Source: CAYJAZ01 sp964371865
GTDB taxonomy: Bacteria > Desulfobacterota > Desulfovibrionia > Desulfovibrionales > Desulfovibrionaceae
Direction: 5' to 3'
Length of the DNA: 64,000 nucleotides
NCBI GenBank assembly: GCA_964371865.1
Contig: CAYJOR010000002.1
Coordinates: 1 to 64,000 of the forward strand
Below are positions 16,836-26,472 of this stretch, piece by piece. The notes beneath the pieces are model-generated. The model was not told the DNA's origin, did no database searches, and was given only the letters and a program-made list of their open reading frames with translations. Position 1 is the stretch's first letter, and each line of letters starts with the position of its first letter. Made by a program: the position numbers and the translations under genes.

Positions 16836-18338
16836 TTACACAAGCGCCGTTGATGCAACTACAAGTTTATTAATACTACCACCGTAAGAATACCAGAGAT
16901 TTACAGTCGGACTTTCTCTATTTCCTCTTGCCTGCGCCCCCGGATCTTGAACTTGAATGTAGTAACCAGTTGCATAAACTTCACTAGCAATATCTTTTCC
17001 AGCTTCCCTATTTATTTGAGCTTTTTGTGTTTCAGATAATACAATGCCAGGCTCGATAACACCATTTTTTAATGCTCTATTTACAGGATCTTGCATCCAA
17101 GCACGCACAAGTGTATAACCTTGCTCGGAATAAGGAGTGCGAGGAGACATAGACAATCCGTGAAGTAACGCAACTTGTAACGCATTATTAAGCCAAATAG
17201 CATTCCAATAGGTATCAATCCACTTGTAAGAACCGAACATCTGTCCAGGATAATTGAATATAAAATTATCATTTCTTGTTGCATAGTCTCCAACGAAATT
17301 CATACCTTGACTCATTAAATTAAGCGCATCAGTAGAATTTTCAACAACAGCCGGCAAGCCCTCTTGAGATTTAAATGCTGTAGTTATAGTAGCTTGGATA
17401 CGATTCCAGTCAATACAAGCACCAACACCCATTATAAATGCTGAATACTCTAGATCAGAATATTGCCCAGCAACACTTGATAAGTTTTCTTCACGAATTG
17501 CATAGGCTATCGTTTGCTCTGAATTAGACTCTAATAAGCTAGAATCATTATCAGAATATAAAAATAAATAAGCTACATTTTTTGAAGTACACCATCTTGC
17601 AAACTCAAGAACCTCTTCCTTAGATGGCATCCAAGATGTTGTAAAATTAACCCAATTTTGTGTAACATCAAGAATTTTTTCCATATTTTCTTTCACTGAA
17701 AGTATATCGCTTCCCTGTGATAAGACAGCAGAAGAAGTATCATCAAGCTTCAACGTTTCCGCTAACCCACCTTTGCAGTAAGAAACTGTAGATTCTGTTC
17801 CTATAGAACTCAATATGATTTTAAAAGAATTATACAAGCTTGAATATAAAACTTTTACCTCAGCAAAATCGATTATTTCACTTCCTTTACTACGAATTGA
17901 CTCCTCTATAATTACAGCAACATCGCTCCAAGTATTTATATTTGAGAAATCAAAACTCTCTAATAAAATTGATTTTGTTGCTGAGCTAATTTCAAGTGAG
18001 GTATCAGCTAAAGTTTTTATATTTTGAAGAGTTGTATCTAATTCTCCCCCTCTTATCCAAGCTGAAACATTTTCATCAATCCTACGAGTAATATACATAG
18101 CTCTTGGTTTAATGAAAGAATTTGTATATCCAAGAAAATAAATATCAGCAAGTTTTGCTTCAATTGAATCCATTCCAAAATATTCTGCAACATTCAATGG
18201 TTCTGCAAATGCTAAAACTGATCCTACAGGTATATCATTTGACTTTGATAATAAAAGACCATTAAATTCAAGATCATTTCCTCCAGCTTTTAAAAGCCTT
18301 GGATTTACTTGAACTATTTGACTTGCACTTATTGGCAT
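16836..18338 (-). CDS. Contractile tail sheath protein (DUF3383 family)
   Basis: 500 residues. It starts with MPISASQIVQVNPRLL and GGNDLEFNGLLLS, the typical DUF3383 start, and ends with a sheath-handshake-like domain: IDTYWNAIWLNNALQVALLHGL, TPYSEQGYTLVRAW, GYYIQVQDP, and a Gly-rich GGSINKL strand. Sheath subunits contract to drive the tube through the target envelope. Its presence shows that the element makes a contractile tail. A GGAG precedes the ATG. Confidence 0.92.
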   Translation of the reverse strand: MPISASQIVQVNPRLLKAGGNDLEFNGLLLSKSNDIPVGSVLAFAEPLNVAEYFGMDSIEAKLADIYFLGYTNSFIKPRAMYITRRIDENVSAWIRGGELDTTLQNIKTLADTSLEISSATKSILLESFDFSNINTWSDVAVIIEESIRSKGSEIIDFAEVKVLYSSLYNSFKIILSSIGTESTVSYCKGGLAETLKLDDTSSAVLSQGSDILSVKENMEKILDVTQNWVNFTTSWMPSKEEVLEFARWCTSKNVAYLFLYSDNDSSLLESNSEQTIAYAIREENLSSVAGQYSDLEYSAFIMGVGACIDWNRIQATITTAFKSQEGLPAVVENSTDALNLMSQGMNFVGDYATRNDNFIFNYPGQMFGSYKWIDTYWNAIWLNNALQVALLHGLSMSPRTPYSEQGYTLVRAWMQDPVNRALKNGVIEPGIVLSETQKAQINREAGKDIASEVYATGYYIQVQDPGAQARGNRESPTVNLWYSYGGSINKLVVASTALV

Positions 18339-18353
18339 AACTACTCCATTTTT

Positions 18354-19022
18354 TTAATTATTCTTACTCAAAACTTTTTCAAAGTGGTGCACATCTATAT
18401 TTTCTACAAAAGCATGTATAGAGCTAAATGTTTCAATAGGTTGTGTATATTTTGACCAAAATGAAAATATAAAATTATTCGTGAAACACATCAAATATTG
18501 CTGATTTTCATCTACATCTGTTATATTTGTTGTTGTACTACTATATAGTGGAAATATTGACCTTTTATTAAAATAATCAATTCCCATAGGATCTTTAAAG
18601 AAATGATTTATACTTGAAATTATTGAGTGTGCTTTATATTCTGTTTTTGCATAAACATTGACTTGAATAGTTATCTGATTCAATATATACGTATTTTCTT
18701 CATCAGTTTTGATACTAGATTTACTTAAATTATTGTTAGAAAGTGTATGAGTTCTTTTTACATTTGAACCCAGCTGCTTAGATTCTTTAATAAAATAAAC
18801 TGCATAGGATTGGCTTTGAGGTGTTTTTATATTATTCTGATATCCTCGATAAATTTCATCATTTTCAAGACTTGTAAACAATTTAATAAATGACTGAAAT
18901 GTTTCAAGAAGTGATAACTCGTCACTAACTCCGTCTTCTTCAGTAACAACAGAATCTTTAAAGTCATATCCTTCAGTATCTTTGACGTAAACTTCTACAT
19001 CTTCTTGTTTATTATGAGACAT
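18354..19022 (-). CDS. Phage neck/tail terminator protein (gp12-like)
   Basis: 222 residues. The first 40 are acidic. The rest has FQSFIKLFTSLENDEIYRGYQNNIKTPQ and ITIQVNVYAKTEYKAHSIISSINHFFKDP, as in tail-terminator proteins that lie between head-closure and sheath genes in such phages. It would cap the tube and sheath before the head is joined. GAGGTG precedes the ATG. Confidence 0.65.
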   Translation of the reverse strand: MSHNKQEDVEVYVKDTEGYDFKDSVVTEEDGVSDELSLLETFQSFIKLFTSLENDEIYRGYQNNIKTPQSQSYAVYFIKESKQLGSNVKRTHTLSNNNLSKSSIKTDEENTYILNQITIQVNVYAKTEYKAHSIISSINHFFKDPMGIDYFNKRSIFPLYSSTTTNITDVDENQQYLMCFTNNFIFSFWSKYTQPIETFSSIHAFVENIDVHHFEKVLSKNN

Positions 19023-19055
19023 GTCACACCTCTTCTAATCATTTTATTATGTAAT

Positions 19056-19469
19056 TCAATCGGTTATTAAGATTTCAAAATCTTTATTTTGTAAAACAGC
19101 ACGAGCACATTGCCATGAGGAAAGTTCATAATCAGTTGAAAAATCGTCTATAATTTCAGTTATTAACCAATATGTACCATCATTTCGCCTAAAGATATCT
19201 CCACTAGTACCTCGGGCTGAATCTAAAGAAGAAAGTGAAGTTTTTGTGTAATAAAACCTACTAATATAACTAGCTACACACTTAGAATTTTTGTGATCTA
19301 ACTCTCCTTCTACTTCACTTTGTACAAGACATTTTAGCAAAATAGGTGTATTATAATGTGTAGTTACAGAACCAGCATTATTAACTTGCCCTTTTGAAGA
19401 GAAAAGTTCAACTTCTTCATTTTTTCCTAAATTTCCAAGAGAGTTCAAAGCAATTTGAGCTAAATTCAA
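19056..19469 (-). CDS. Head closure / head-tail joining protein
   Basis: 137 residues, mostly beta. It starts at a TTG (MNLAQIALNSLGN), placed eight bases after GGAG; no ATG fits. The middle has VQSEVEGELDHKN and SRFYYTKTSL and the end has RRNDGTYWLITEIIDD. Its position between the DUF4054 adaptor and the tail-terminator genes is the main evidence that it is the neck stopper. Confidence 0.6.
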   Translation of the reverse strand: MNLAQIALNSLGNLGKNEEVELFSSKGQVNNAGSVTTHYNTPILLKCLVQSEVEGELDHKNSKCVASYISRFYYTKTSLSSLDSARGTSGDIFRRNDGTYWLITEIIDDFSTDYELSSWQCARAVLQNKDFEILITD

Positions 19470-19481
19470 AAAAAACTCCTT

Positions 19482-19835
19482 TTATGAATAATATTTGGCA
19501 TAATTCTTTTTACGTATAAACTGATAAAGTGTTGCACCATACTGAGTTTGATTTAACCAAACTTCATTATCCAAAGAAAGCCCATTAAAACTTGTACTTA
19601 TACTTCCAGCACTCACACTAGTAATTGAACCAACTACATCGTCACCTCTAAGTTGGAGAGTAAGAAAATGACACATCAGTAACTCAATTAATAAATTAAA
19701 TTTTTCTACTGTATAGGAATTTTTATCTATATTTTCAAGTAAATAGATTGATATTATATATTGATTTTCTAATTGATAATCACTCATAGCTCGAAATTTA
19801 GGATTTTTTTCTCTAAAGATTTGAAAATCAATCAT
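19482..19835 (-). CDS. Head-tail adaptor, DUF4054 family
   Basis: 117 residues. MIDFQIFREKNPKF is the standard start of DUF4054 proteins, followed by helices, LLIELLMCHFLTLQLRGDD, and a loop plus SLDNEVWLNQTQYGATLYQFIRK. The fold is like gp6/HK97 connectors that bind under the portal. A GGAG precedes the ATG. Confidence 0.82.
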   Translation of the reverse strand: MIDFQIFREKNPKFRAMSDYQLENQYIISIYLLENIDKNSYTVEKFNLLIELLMCHFLTLQLRGDDVVGSITSVSAGSISTSFNGLSLDNEVWLNQTQYGATLYQFIRKKNYAKYYS

Positions 19836-19880
19836 TTCTTACTCCTTTTTCAGCTATTTTAGAAGGAAAATATTTCTGCA

Positions 19881-20246
19881 CTATTTTTCAATTGGCACCG
19901 AGTGACTTGATAAAACATTAACTTGTTCAAATCCATTTATTTGATTTTCTAATTCTTTTGCTTGACTTTTACCATCAAGAATAGAAGCTGCACTAAAAAT
20001 TCTTTTAGATGTAAAAATCGGCATTTGAGAGTAGAGTCGTAAAATTTCACTCCATTCACTTTCAGAAATTTCTGTAATTCCAAATTTTCCTGATATGAAC
20101 TTATTCCCACTTGGAGTATAAATTTCAGAAATAGGGCAACCATTTATAATAATAGATTTTTCAACATTAATAAAAAATTTTATCGAGTGCGGAGAATTAT
20201 AAAAAACATATACTTTATTTTGACTTGTGCTTACTTTTTTAGGCAT
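19881..20246 (-). CDS. Phage head-region protein of unknown role
   Basis: 121 residues. The first part is beta-rich (KVYVFYNSPHSIKFFINVEKS, with an NG turn and PSGNKFISGKFGIT), the second is helical. Small proteins like this often sit between the major capsid and DUF4054 genes, with no defined function. The gene starts with MPKKVS after GAGG. A 75-base AT-rich gap separates it from the capsid gene. Confidence 0.6.
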   Translation of the reverse strand: MPKKVSTSQNKVYVFYNSPHSIKFFINVEKSIIINGCPISEIYTPSGNKFISGKFGITEISESEWSEILRLYSQMPIFTSKRIFSAASILDGKSQAKELENQINGFEQVNVLSSHSVPIEK

Positions 20247-20342
20247 ATTTTCCTCTGTCGTTTTCTTAATTTTATAATTTTTACATTGAAAAGAACTTTT
20301 TTGCTATTTCAACTCAACTGATTCCAATTATTGTATAATTCA

Positions 20343-21404
20343 TTACATTCCCGTCATACGCACAAACGCCAAAGGATGATAGATTACAGCACCCGCTGTT
20401 GAAGCTGCAAGCTTTTGAGTTAATGAACTTTCTTGTCTAAAAGGAGGATAAGCTCGAAACTTTTCAGGTGCGACGCACTCACCAACTGCTTGACCCAAAA
20501 TTTCTTCTGGGTAAAAACAAATCGTTTGAGTCCCATCAGTAGTCAATAGTTCTGGAACAACAACAATGCGAAGATTAGTAAAATACTTTTTAAGCATATC
20601 AAGCACTGAAACATTATAGTCGGTCGCCGAACCAAGCATCACGTTTAAAGACGGTGATAGAGCAAGAACAAGTGGAAATTGTGCATTTACATGTCCACCC
20701 ATGTTACCCACAAGTTCCTCAAATAATTTAAGAATATCCTCATATCTTTCTTTTGTGCTTTTATCTGACCATAAAACTTTACCTTCTCTTGAAATTGGAG
20801 AAATTGCTGCAGGGAGAGAAGGATCATTCAATATTCCATATATTTGCTTTCCTTCAACGCCTAATAAATAAAATCTGTTTGCATCAATATCTAACATTGA
20901 AGTAGCTGCTCTTTGTTTGTCAGCCACTAATGCAATTTGAGCTTCGCCTGCAACTTCTGCTTCGAGATCTCCGATAGATATAAGAGTTTGAAATCTATAT
21001 ACTTCTCTAAAAGGAAAATTATAATTTAAGTTTGCATTGCCACTATTTGCAAAATCTGAATACGGTGCTGTAGAACCGATTACTTCATTTGTTCTAAAGT
21101 GAACTTGTGACGATGAGAAATTTCCTTTTTTTACTTCTGGAAACATATCACGAGCACTTCTTTTTTTTGTCAAAATTTCTATTGCTTTAGGATCCCAATA
21201 ACTTAAAAGAGCTGCTGGAACTGTTACGTTTGCTTGACTAATAAGATTTGTATCAAGTGCTATTTTACTATAGTTATTACATATTTCTTTCCCTGCCGAA
21301 TCAAAATTTCTACCATTTTCAATCCAACCTTTTGGACTATATAGATGAATATCTTTTGAACCAGCCAAGTATTTAACTTCATTATTAAACTCTACTTTAT
21401 TCAT
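20343..21404 (-). CDS. Major capsid protein, DUF2184 family
   Basis: 353 residues. DUF2184 is a major-capsid family of the HK97 fold. Seen are VPAALLSYWDPKAIEILTKKRSA, a FPEVKKGNFSSSQVHF strand, FQTLISIGDLEAEVAGEAQIALVADKQRAA, MLDIDANRFYLLGVEGKQIYG, and the C-terminal PFRQESSLTQKLAASTAGAV followed by HPLAFVRMTGM, where the coat ends. There is no N-terminal delta domain. GAGG lies before the ATG. Confidence 0.9.
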   Translation of the reverse strand: MNKVEFNNEVKYLAGSKDIHLYSPKGWIENGRNFDSAGKEICNNYSKIALDTNLISQANVTVPAALLSYWDPKAIEILTKKRSARDMFPEVKKGNFSSSQVHFRTNEVIGSTAPYSDFANSGNANLNYNFPFREVYRFQTLISIGDLEAEVAGEAQIALVADKQRAATSMLDIDANRFYLLGVEGKQIYGILNDPSLPAAISPISREGKVLWSDKSTKERYEDILKLFEELVGNMGGHVNAQFPLVLALSPSLNVMLGSATDYNVSVLDMLKKYFTNLRIVVVPELLTTDGTQTICFYPEEILGQAVGECVAPEKFRAYPPFRQESSLTQKLAASTAGAVIYHPLAFVRMTGM

Positions 21405-21435
21405 ATTTTACCTCATTCGTTATAAGTATATAAAA

Positions 21436-21909
21436 TTACAACCAGTTAGAAATAACAATTATATCACCAATATTACCACCTGAAACAACATAAAAATCAG
21501 TTTCTATAGCATTTTCTAAACTAGTACCGCTTTCTGCTGTTTTAATTGTTCCATCTGAAAGGTTTGCAAAAACTTTTTCTCCTCTTTCTGCATTACTTGT
21601 TGACATTGCAAATAAATCCCCCTTTAAACAGATAGACAAAAAGTTATTTGCTGGAATTTGATTACTAGCGCTTGAAAAAGAATCATAATTAGAATAGGTT
21701 GATAAAGGCATTGCTATCCCAAGAGGTTTACCATTTCCAGTAGATTCAACTCCTTCACCTGATAACCAAACAAAATTTCCACATGAAATTTTGCTTACTG
21801 CTACTAATGTTTGACAATAATAAACAATAGGATTTGTCATTAACCTTCCACCTGCAATCCCAATTGCTGGAAAAGAATTCATTTTCTTTTGAAATGTCGA
21901 ATTATTCAT
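21436..21909 (-). CDS. Head decoration / structural cement protein
   Basis: 157 residues, beta-rich. FPAIGIAGGRLMTNPIVYYC near the start, GNFVWLSGEG and NNFLSICLKGDLFAMSTSNAERGEKVFAN fit the cement proteins (DUF2190-like/Gp24-like) that precede the DUF2184 capsid gene in many phages. It would stabilise the capsid surface. AAGGAG precedes the ATG. Confidence 0.7.
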   Translation of the reverse strand: MNNSTFQKKMNSFPAIGIAGGRLMTNPIVYYCQTLVAVSKISCGNFVWLSGEGVESTGNGKPLGIAMPLSTYSNYDSFSSASNQIPANNFLSICLKGDLFAMSTSNAERGEKVFANLSDGTIKTAESGTSLENAIETDFYVVSGGNIGDIIVISNWL

Positions 21910-21959
21910 ATATTACTCCTTATAAAAGTATTTTTTATGTTTTTAACTATTTACTGAGA

Positions 21960-23045
21960 CTAATCAAATCTTGAACGAAAAACTCTTTTATTTGTATTAA
22001 CATTTTGAATATTATCATTTTTTATTAATGCAGAAACTACATCTTTTGCACTTTCTTTAGTTGCATACACATTTAAAATATTACATGTATGAAGATAAAT
22101 ATCTTGTGCAGAATCAAAAGCAAAAATATCCATCTCACCTGTGAAAGGAACACATCTTGTTACAGCTTTTTGCATTTCTTGGTATTGAGCGCGCACTTCA
22201 GAACGTATTTTTTCTTCAATATTTTCAGCATTTTTTATGCTCATACCAACTGAAATTTTATCAACTGCAACACCTTGATTATTATTTTCTAAACTACATT
22301 CACTCAACTCTAAATTTATGCTGTCTTCATTGTATTCTTCATGAGTTCTATATTTTTCAACAATACGTTTAAAATCATTAACTAATTCCTCAAATTCAAA
22401 AAATAACTCTTCTAGACTTTTATTTTCATCATTTCTAAAGCCTTGTTCTTCTTTATCTTTCTGAATCAATTCATCATTTATTTTAGATACTTTCTTTTCA
22501 TTTTTATTGATGCTATTACTGTCTGCAACGACTACATCCGATCCAACTCTTCCTTCTTCTACTAATGCAACATGATTTCCACGTATATTAGTCATTATAA
22601 AATCATACTTTTGCCCTTTATAAGTTCCACTATCAAAAATTGGATTGTAGGCATAAGCTGCTGATAATTCTACTCTTTCTCCATTTTCAATTTTTCTAAT
22701 TGCTTCTGCGTCTGTTACTACTATCGTGTTTTGTAAGTAAGGTTCAGAAAAACAACATTCAGTACCTAAAGAACCTACTCGATGTTCTTTTTGCGGGTTT
22801 TCTGCATGTTCAATATAGTGTCCTCTCAATAAAGGTAAACCATTAAAAGTATCAACTGCCAAGTTTAACTCATATGCACTTCTATAAGCATAATAGACTT
22901 TATCTGGAATTATTTTGTGCTCTTTATAGTTAGGAATTTCATAACCATAATAAGGACTTACACACTCTTTACTAATATTACTCAAGCCAACATGCAGAAA
23001 GCCATTTTCATCAATTCGTCGTTTTGTATCCAAAGCAAACTTCAT
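21960..23045 (-). CDS. Prohead protease DUF2213 with scaffold-like C-terminus
   Basis: 361 residues. Residues 1-175 form the DUF2213 domain: MKFALDTKRRIDENGFLHV, the H of LLRGHYIEHAEN, IENGERVELSAAYAYNP with the probable nucleophile Ser, and TNIRGNHVALVEEGR. These are thought to be herpesvirus-type assembly proteases. The rest is acidic, coiled-coil-rich, and so probably a scaffold that is removed on maturation. It lies between the portal and cement genes. AGGAG stands before the ATG. Confidence 0.85.
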   Translation of the reverse strand: MKFALDTKRRIDENGFLHVGLSNISKECVSPYYGYEIPNYKEHKIIPDKVYYAYRSAYELNLAVDTFNGLPLLRGHYIEHAENPQKEHRVGSLGTECCFSEPYLQNTIVVTDAEAIRKIENGERVELSAAYAYNPIFDSGTYKGQKYDFIMTNIRGNHVALVEEGRVGSDVVVADSNSINKNEKKVSKINDELIQKDKEEQGFRNDENKSLEELFFEFEELVNDFKRIVEKYRTHEEYNEDSINLELSECSLENNNQGVAVDKISVGMSIKNAENIEEKIRSEVRAQYQEMQKAVTRCVPFTGEMDIFAFDSAQDIYLHTCNILNVYATKESAKDVVSALIKNDNIQNVNTNKRVFRSRFD

Positions 23046-23069
23046 AGAGTCTCCTATACTTTATCAATT

Positions 23070-24416
23070 TTATACTTCTAAAGTTCCAAAGTTTAGATCT
23101 TTCATTAAGTAAGCACGGGCTTCTTCATTCGTAAGTATTTCTTTATCAACATAATTACCTAATATATTTGATTTTATTTGATTTATTTCTGCTTCATTTC
23201 TTTTTTCATCATCAGCTAAAGCAATCCACTTAAAAGATAGATTAGCATCAATAATTGAGAATCTATTCATCTGAAATATTTCAATAATTTTATTTAAATT
23301 TCCTGATAATTGTTTTTCTTGCATTGAGGTACAGTAATCATAAAAATTATGAATATCGCTTAAACCAGTTGCATTAAACCCACTAGGCGATATTCCTAAT
23401 AGTTTCACCGCGGGAATTCTAAAAACTGTTGCAATCAATTCTAATGATTGGCGAACAATCTCTGTTGTGCCTGATAATGAAGTATCAAGTTTAATTAGAT
23501 CTTCTTGTTCTTTATCAAGTGCAAAAATTCCGTTATTGTTTTGTTTTTCTATAAAATAATTTAATCTTGCTTCTAAGGAATTTGTCCCCTCTCCAGCCAA
23601 TGCGCCTGACATATTTGTTTTAAGTGCTGTAAGTGAAAACTTAGTCAATAATCGTGCAGCAGCTTCTCGGCTTTTCGTAAAATGAATAATATATTCCCAA
23701 GCTAGTTGAGCAATAGGTACTCCAAAAAAATTATATGACGGTTTATATAATAATGGTGCTTCCTTACCTGTAAAATATAAAAATCTCGACGCATGAACTT
23801 CTTTCCCAGATATCCACCACGTAGAAGGCATAAAATAGTCTTTTCGCAATGGGTTAGTCGAATTATATCTCCCAGGTGAACAATTAATTGGGTCAATAAG
23901 TTGAAATCTCTTTAAAGTGTTTTTCGGAAATGTTACAGAATCTAAAATAAGTGGTGTAGTGAGTAGATTTTCTGGTGTACCAGTATCAATATACACTAAA
24001 CAACCGCCATAATATCCTATCATTTCAGAAGCTTTTCTTAGTAAATTTTGAATATCGTGCTTTTTTAAATCTTCTTTCACTATATCAATCGTTTCACAAG
24101 GTTTAGTTTTTATATTATTCTCTTTATCTATTTCAGATGTATAACTTAATTCGATAAAACGCTTTGTCATTTCATCAGCAAGAGTTTCTACTCCAGCACT
24201 AATAAGTGGATTTTGAGCTATCTGTTCTAGTAGAGGGTAGCCTAAAAATCCTGTTGTTGAAGTTGACATATTTCCAAGTAAATCAAAAAAAGAATCAGGT
24301 AGTGTGTTATCAAGCGCATAGCGATTCTCTTCTGAGTTCATACTTTCAGCATGATAAAACTTTGTAATATCAATTAGATTTGAGAAGTTACTTTCTTCAC
24401 TCTTTCTAAATTTCAT
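23070..24416 (-). CDS. Portal protein, DUF1073 family
   Basis: About 448 residues. It forms the dodecameric DNA gate of the head. The family shows in GFLGYPLLEQIAQNPLISAGVETLADE, the GYYGGCLVYIDTG region, QLIDPINCSPGRY, and VPIAQLAWEYIIHFTKSREAAARLL, followed by VFRIPAVKLLGISPSGFNATG, which is highly conserved in DUF1073. The ATG at 24416 follows AGGAG; an upstream ATG nine codons earlier has no such site. Confidence 0.9.
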   Translation of the reverse strand: MKFRKSEESNFSNLIDITKFYHAESMNSEENRYALDNTLPDSFFDLLGNMSTSTTGFLGYPLLEQIAQNPLISAGVETLADEMTKRFIELSYTSEIDKENNIKTKPCETIDIVKEDLKKHDIQNLLRKASEMIGYYGGCLVYIDTGTPENLLTTPLILDSVTFPKNTLKRFQLIDPINCSPGRYNSTNPLRKDYFMPSTWWISGKEVHASRFLYFTGKEAPLLYKPSYNFFGVPIAQLAWEYIIHFTKSREAAARLLTKFSLTALKTNMSGALAGEGTNSLEARLNYFIEKQNNNGIFALDKEQEDLIKLDTSLSGTTEIVRQSLELIATVFRIPAVKLLGISPSGFNATGLSDIHNFYDYCTSMQEKQLSGNLNKIIEIFQMNRFSIIDANLSFKWIALADDEKRNEAEINQIKSNILGNYVDKEILTNEEARAYLMKDLNFGTLEV

Positions 24417-24467
24417 CTTTACTCCTAAATTTGACCATTTCAATCATTATAACTAGTTAATATATTT

Positions 24468-25661
24468 TTATCTTTTGAATTTCATAATATTTTTCCCTCG
24501 TATATACGTATCCAGTGCATACCTTAGAGCATCAAAACAATGATTATCCTTATCTTCTATAATAGGTAAAATTTCAGATGTATTTTTATCAACTTTATAC
24601 GAATAATTTTCTGCTTCATGAATTGTATTTTTACAACGTGGATGAATTATTATTCTTTCAAAACTTTTCAAAATTGCTATACCATCAAAAACTGATCCAG
24701 ACCATTTTGATGCCGCGAGTATGTTAAATCCTTGACGTTTTAAATAGTTTATTGTTTCAGGACGTGAATTATCTGCTCTTATTTCAAATTTACGGCTTGT
24801 GTCAATTGTTTCAAATAATTGAGGAATATTATCTATATCGAGATTATTGGCGTATACTTCTTTATCTATATATAAATGATTTGATTGAATAAATGCTCGT
24901 ATAAGAACTGTTGGATCATTAGAAAATCCCCAGTCAACTCCGTGATAAAACTTTATATTTGGAGGAGTTTCAAACTCCTTCACTTCATATTTATCTTTAA
25001 ATATTTGTGCATTTGTATACGCTAAACATTCGCCTTCCCAGATATTTAAATAAGCATTATAATCATTTTTTTTACAATTTATCATTTCTTTAAAAAGCAC
25101 CTTTGAGAACCAGGGATTATCTCTAAAAGAAACTTTTTTTACAAGACTACCCTCTTGTTGATTTTTAATAAATCTGACATATGTTTCGTCTTTTTCTAAA
25201 TAGGGATTAAATGAAATCCATATTTCAGATTCTTCACTGCGAATTGTTGGAATGAGAACTTCCCACGAGTTTCGCGTAACACTATGAGCCTCTTCAATCC
25301 AACAAATATCTATATTTTCAAGAGATTTTATTTTATATATATCATGATGTAAACCGTGAAATAGAAATTCGGAACCATTTGTACAAAGAATTTTTCTTTC
25401 TCTAATTATAAAAAAATTTTCAAGTTTTGCTCTATAAATTGTATCTACCAATAATTTATGTACAGACTCGGAAATGCTTGATTGATATTCTCTTGCGCAC
25501 AAAATACGTATTTTTTTCTTTGTTGAAAGTATAATTAATGCTATTGCAAAATGCCAAGATTTTGCCGCTCCTCTACCACCATAGAAAACTTTATAGCGAT
25601 AAGACGAAAATAGTTCGGAAAATGCGTCTGCGAAAGGTATTTTCCTTATTATTTTTGACAT
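24468..25661 (-). CDS. terL: Terminase large subunit (PBSX family)
   Basis: 397 residues. The ATPase/nuclease motor that fills the head. Walker A is GGRGAAKSW (28-36), Walker B ENIDICWIEEAH (about 115-126), and the nuclease part has FYHGVDWGFSNDPT with an acidic residue and DKDNHCFDALRYALD at the end. It resembles PBSX-type terminases, several of which use headful packaging; the mode here is not proven. A headful motor would be needed for a gene transfer agent. Confidence 0.93.
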   Translation of the reverse strand: MSKIIRKIPFADAFSELFSSYRYKVFYGGRGAAKSWHFAIALIILSTKKKIRILCAREYQSSISESVHKLLVDTIYRAKLENFFIIRERKILCTNGSEFLFHGLHHDIYKIKSLENIDICWIEEAHSVTRNSWEVLIPTIRSEESEIWISFNPYLEKDETYVRFIKNQQEGSLVKKVSFRDNPWFSKVLFKEMINCKKNDYNAYLNIWEGECLAYTNAQIFKDKYEVKEFETPPNIKFYHGVDWGFSNDPTVLIRAFIQSNHLYIDKEVYANNLDIDNIPQLFETIDTSRKFEIRADNSRPETINYLKRQGFNILAASKWSGSVFDGIAILKSFERIIIHPRCKNTIHEAENYSYKVDKNTSEILPIIEDKDNHCFDALRYALDTYIRGKNIMKFKR

Positions 25662-25684
25662 ATTATCCGCCTTTATACATATAG

Positions 25685-25951
25685 CTATTGCTTTACTGTT
25701 GCATTATTGTTCGTGGATATATTCATTAAACTTTCTCTCTCAGAACAATTTTCACCCTTGCTCTGGACTAGTTCTATTTCGATTTTACCATCTAATTGTT
25801 CTGCGTTTTCAAGTTGTTGTGATGAATTCAATCCTAATAGTAGGTTAAGTTGTCTAATTGCAGCTAGTCTTTCATGATTAGAGCCTTTTTCTACAATTTC
25901 TATTAACTTCTCAATAGCTTTTTCTTTGTTCCAAGCATTTGAAATTCCCAT
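25685..25951 (-). CDS. terS: Terminase small subunit
   Basis: About 88 residues: short helices (NAWNKEKAIEKLIEIVEKGS and HERLAAIRQLNLLLGL) and an acidic flexible tail. Position directly before terL and the repeated helix pattern are the main evidence. The ATG at 25951 has GAGG six bases upstream; an ATG two codons earlier sits too close to that site. The start overlaps the end of the preceding membrane-protein gene. A short, simple small subunit may bind pac sequence weakly, which cannot be judged here. Confidence 0.72.
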   Translation of the reverse strand: MGISNAWNKEKAIEKLIEIVEKGSNHERLAAIRQLNLLLGLNSSQQLENAEQLDGKIEIELVQSKGENCSERESLMNISTNNNATVKQ

Positions 25952-26183
25952 ACGCATCCTCGCCAAGAGCAATTTTTTTATTATGCTCTATTATGAACTG
26001 TCTGTGATAAGAACAAAATTCTTTAGAAACATATTTTTCCTTTATGACTTCAATTTTTTCGTCTATTATATCAAGTCTTTTATCAAAATTTTTTTTTAAT
26101 TCTTTAAGAAAATATGCAATTATTGATAAAATACATGAATTTAAAAGTAATAACGCATCTATTAGTAAATCTTTATTTTCCAT
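25911..26183 (-). CDS. Small membrane-anchored coiled-coil phage protein
   Basis: 90 residues: a hydrophobic N-terminal helix (LLIDALLLLNSCILSIIAYFL), then a charged coiled coil (KNFDKRLDIIDEKIEVIKEKY) and YHRQFIIEHNK. It lies among lysis genes, between the spanin-like pair and the small terminase, where comparable phage proteins of unknown role occur. It might be an antiholin or an envelope factor. Its last 41 bases overlap the terS start. Confidence 0.6.
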   Translation of the reverse strand: MENKDLLIDALLLLNSCILSIIAYFLKELKKNFDKRLDIIDEKIEVIKEKYVSKEFCSYHRQFIIEHNKKIALGEDAYGNFKCLEQRKSY

Positions 26184-26238
26184 AATAAACCTCTTTAGAT
26201 AAAAGGCTTTATGACTATATTTTTTATAATTTTGATAC

Positions 26239-26472
26239 TTATTTCATCTTTAATATCTCAATATCATTTATAAAATTATAGAGTGAAGCCGCATCTCTAT
26301 CGTCAATCCACACACCTTTTTCACCATCAAGTATCACTATCTTGCTCGACTTTAGAATTGGCAATGACGGGAGATGATTTTTCACTTCTCCCCCTGAACT
26401 TATCAACGAGCATGCCGGAAGCATCAAAACTAATACTATCACGCTGTTTTTCATAATTTTTTTTATAAGCAT
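26239..26472 (-). CDS. Small lipoprotein, o-spanin-like (Rz1-type)
   Basis: 77 residues. The N-terminus is positively charged, followed by a hydrophobic helix and a lipobox LMLPAC, with Ser/Gly and Pro-containing LPSLP after the Cys. This fits an outer-membrane spanin anchored by lipid, though the remaining domain (DGEKGVWIDDRDAASL) is less proline-rich than classical Rz1. It overlaps the 3' end of the gene at 26327-26533 in another frame, as in Rz/Rz1 pairs. Placement among endolysin and holin genes supports this. Confidence 0.6.
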   Translation of the reverse strand: MLIKKIMKNSVIVLVLMLPACSLISSGGEVKNHLPSLPILKSSKIVILDGEKGVWIDDRDAASLYNFINDIEILKMK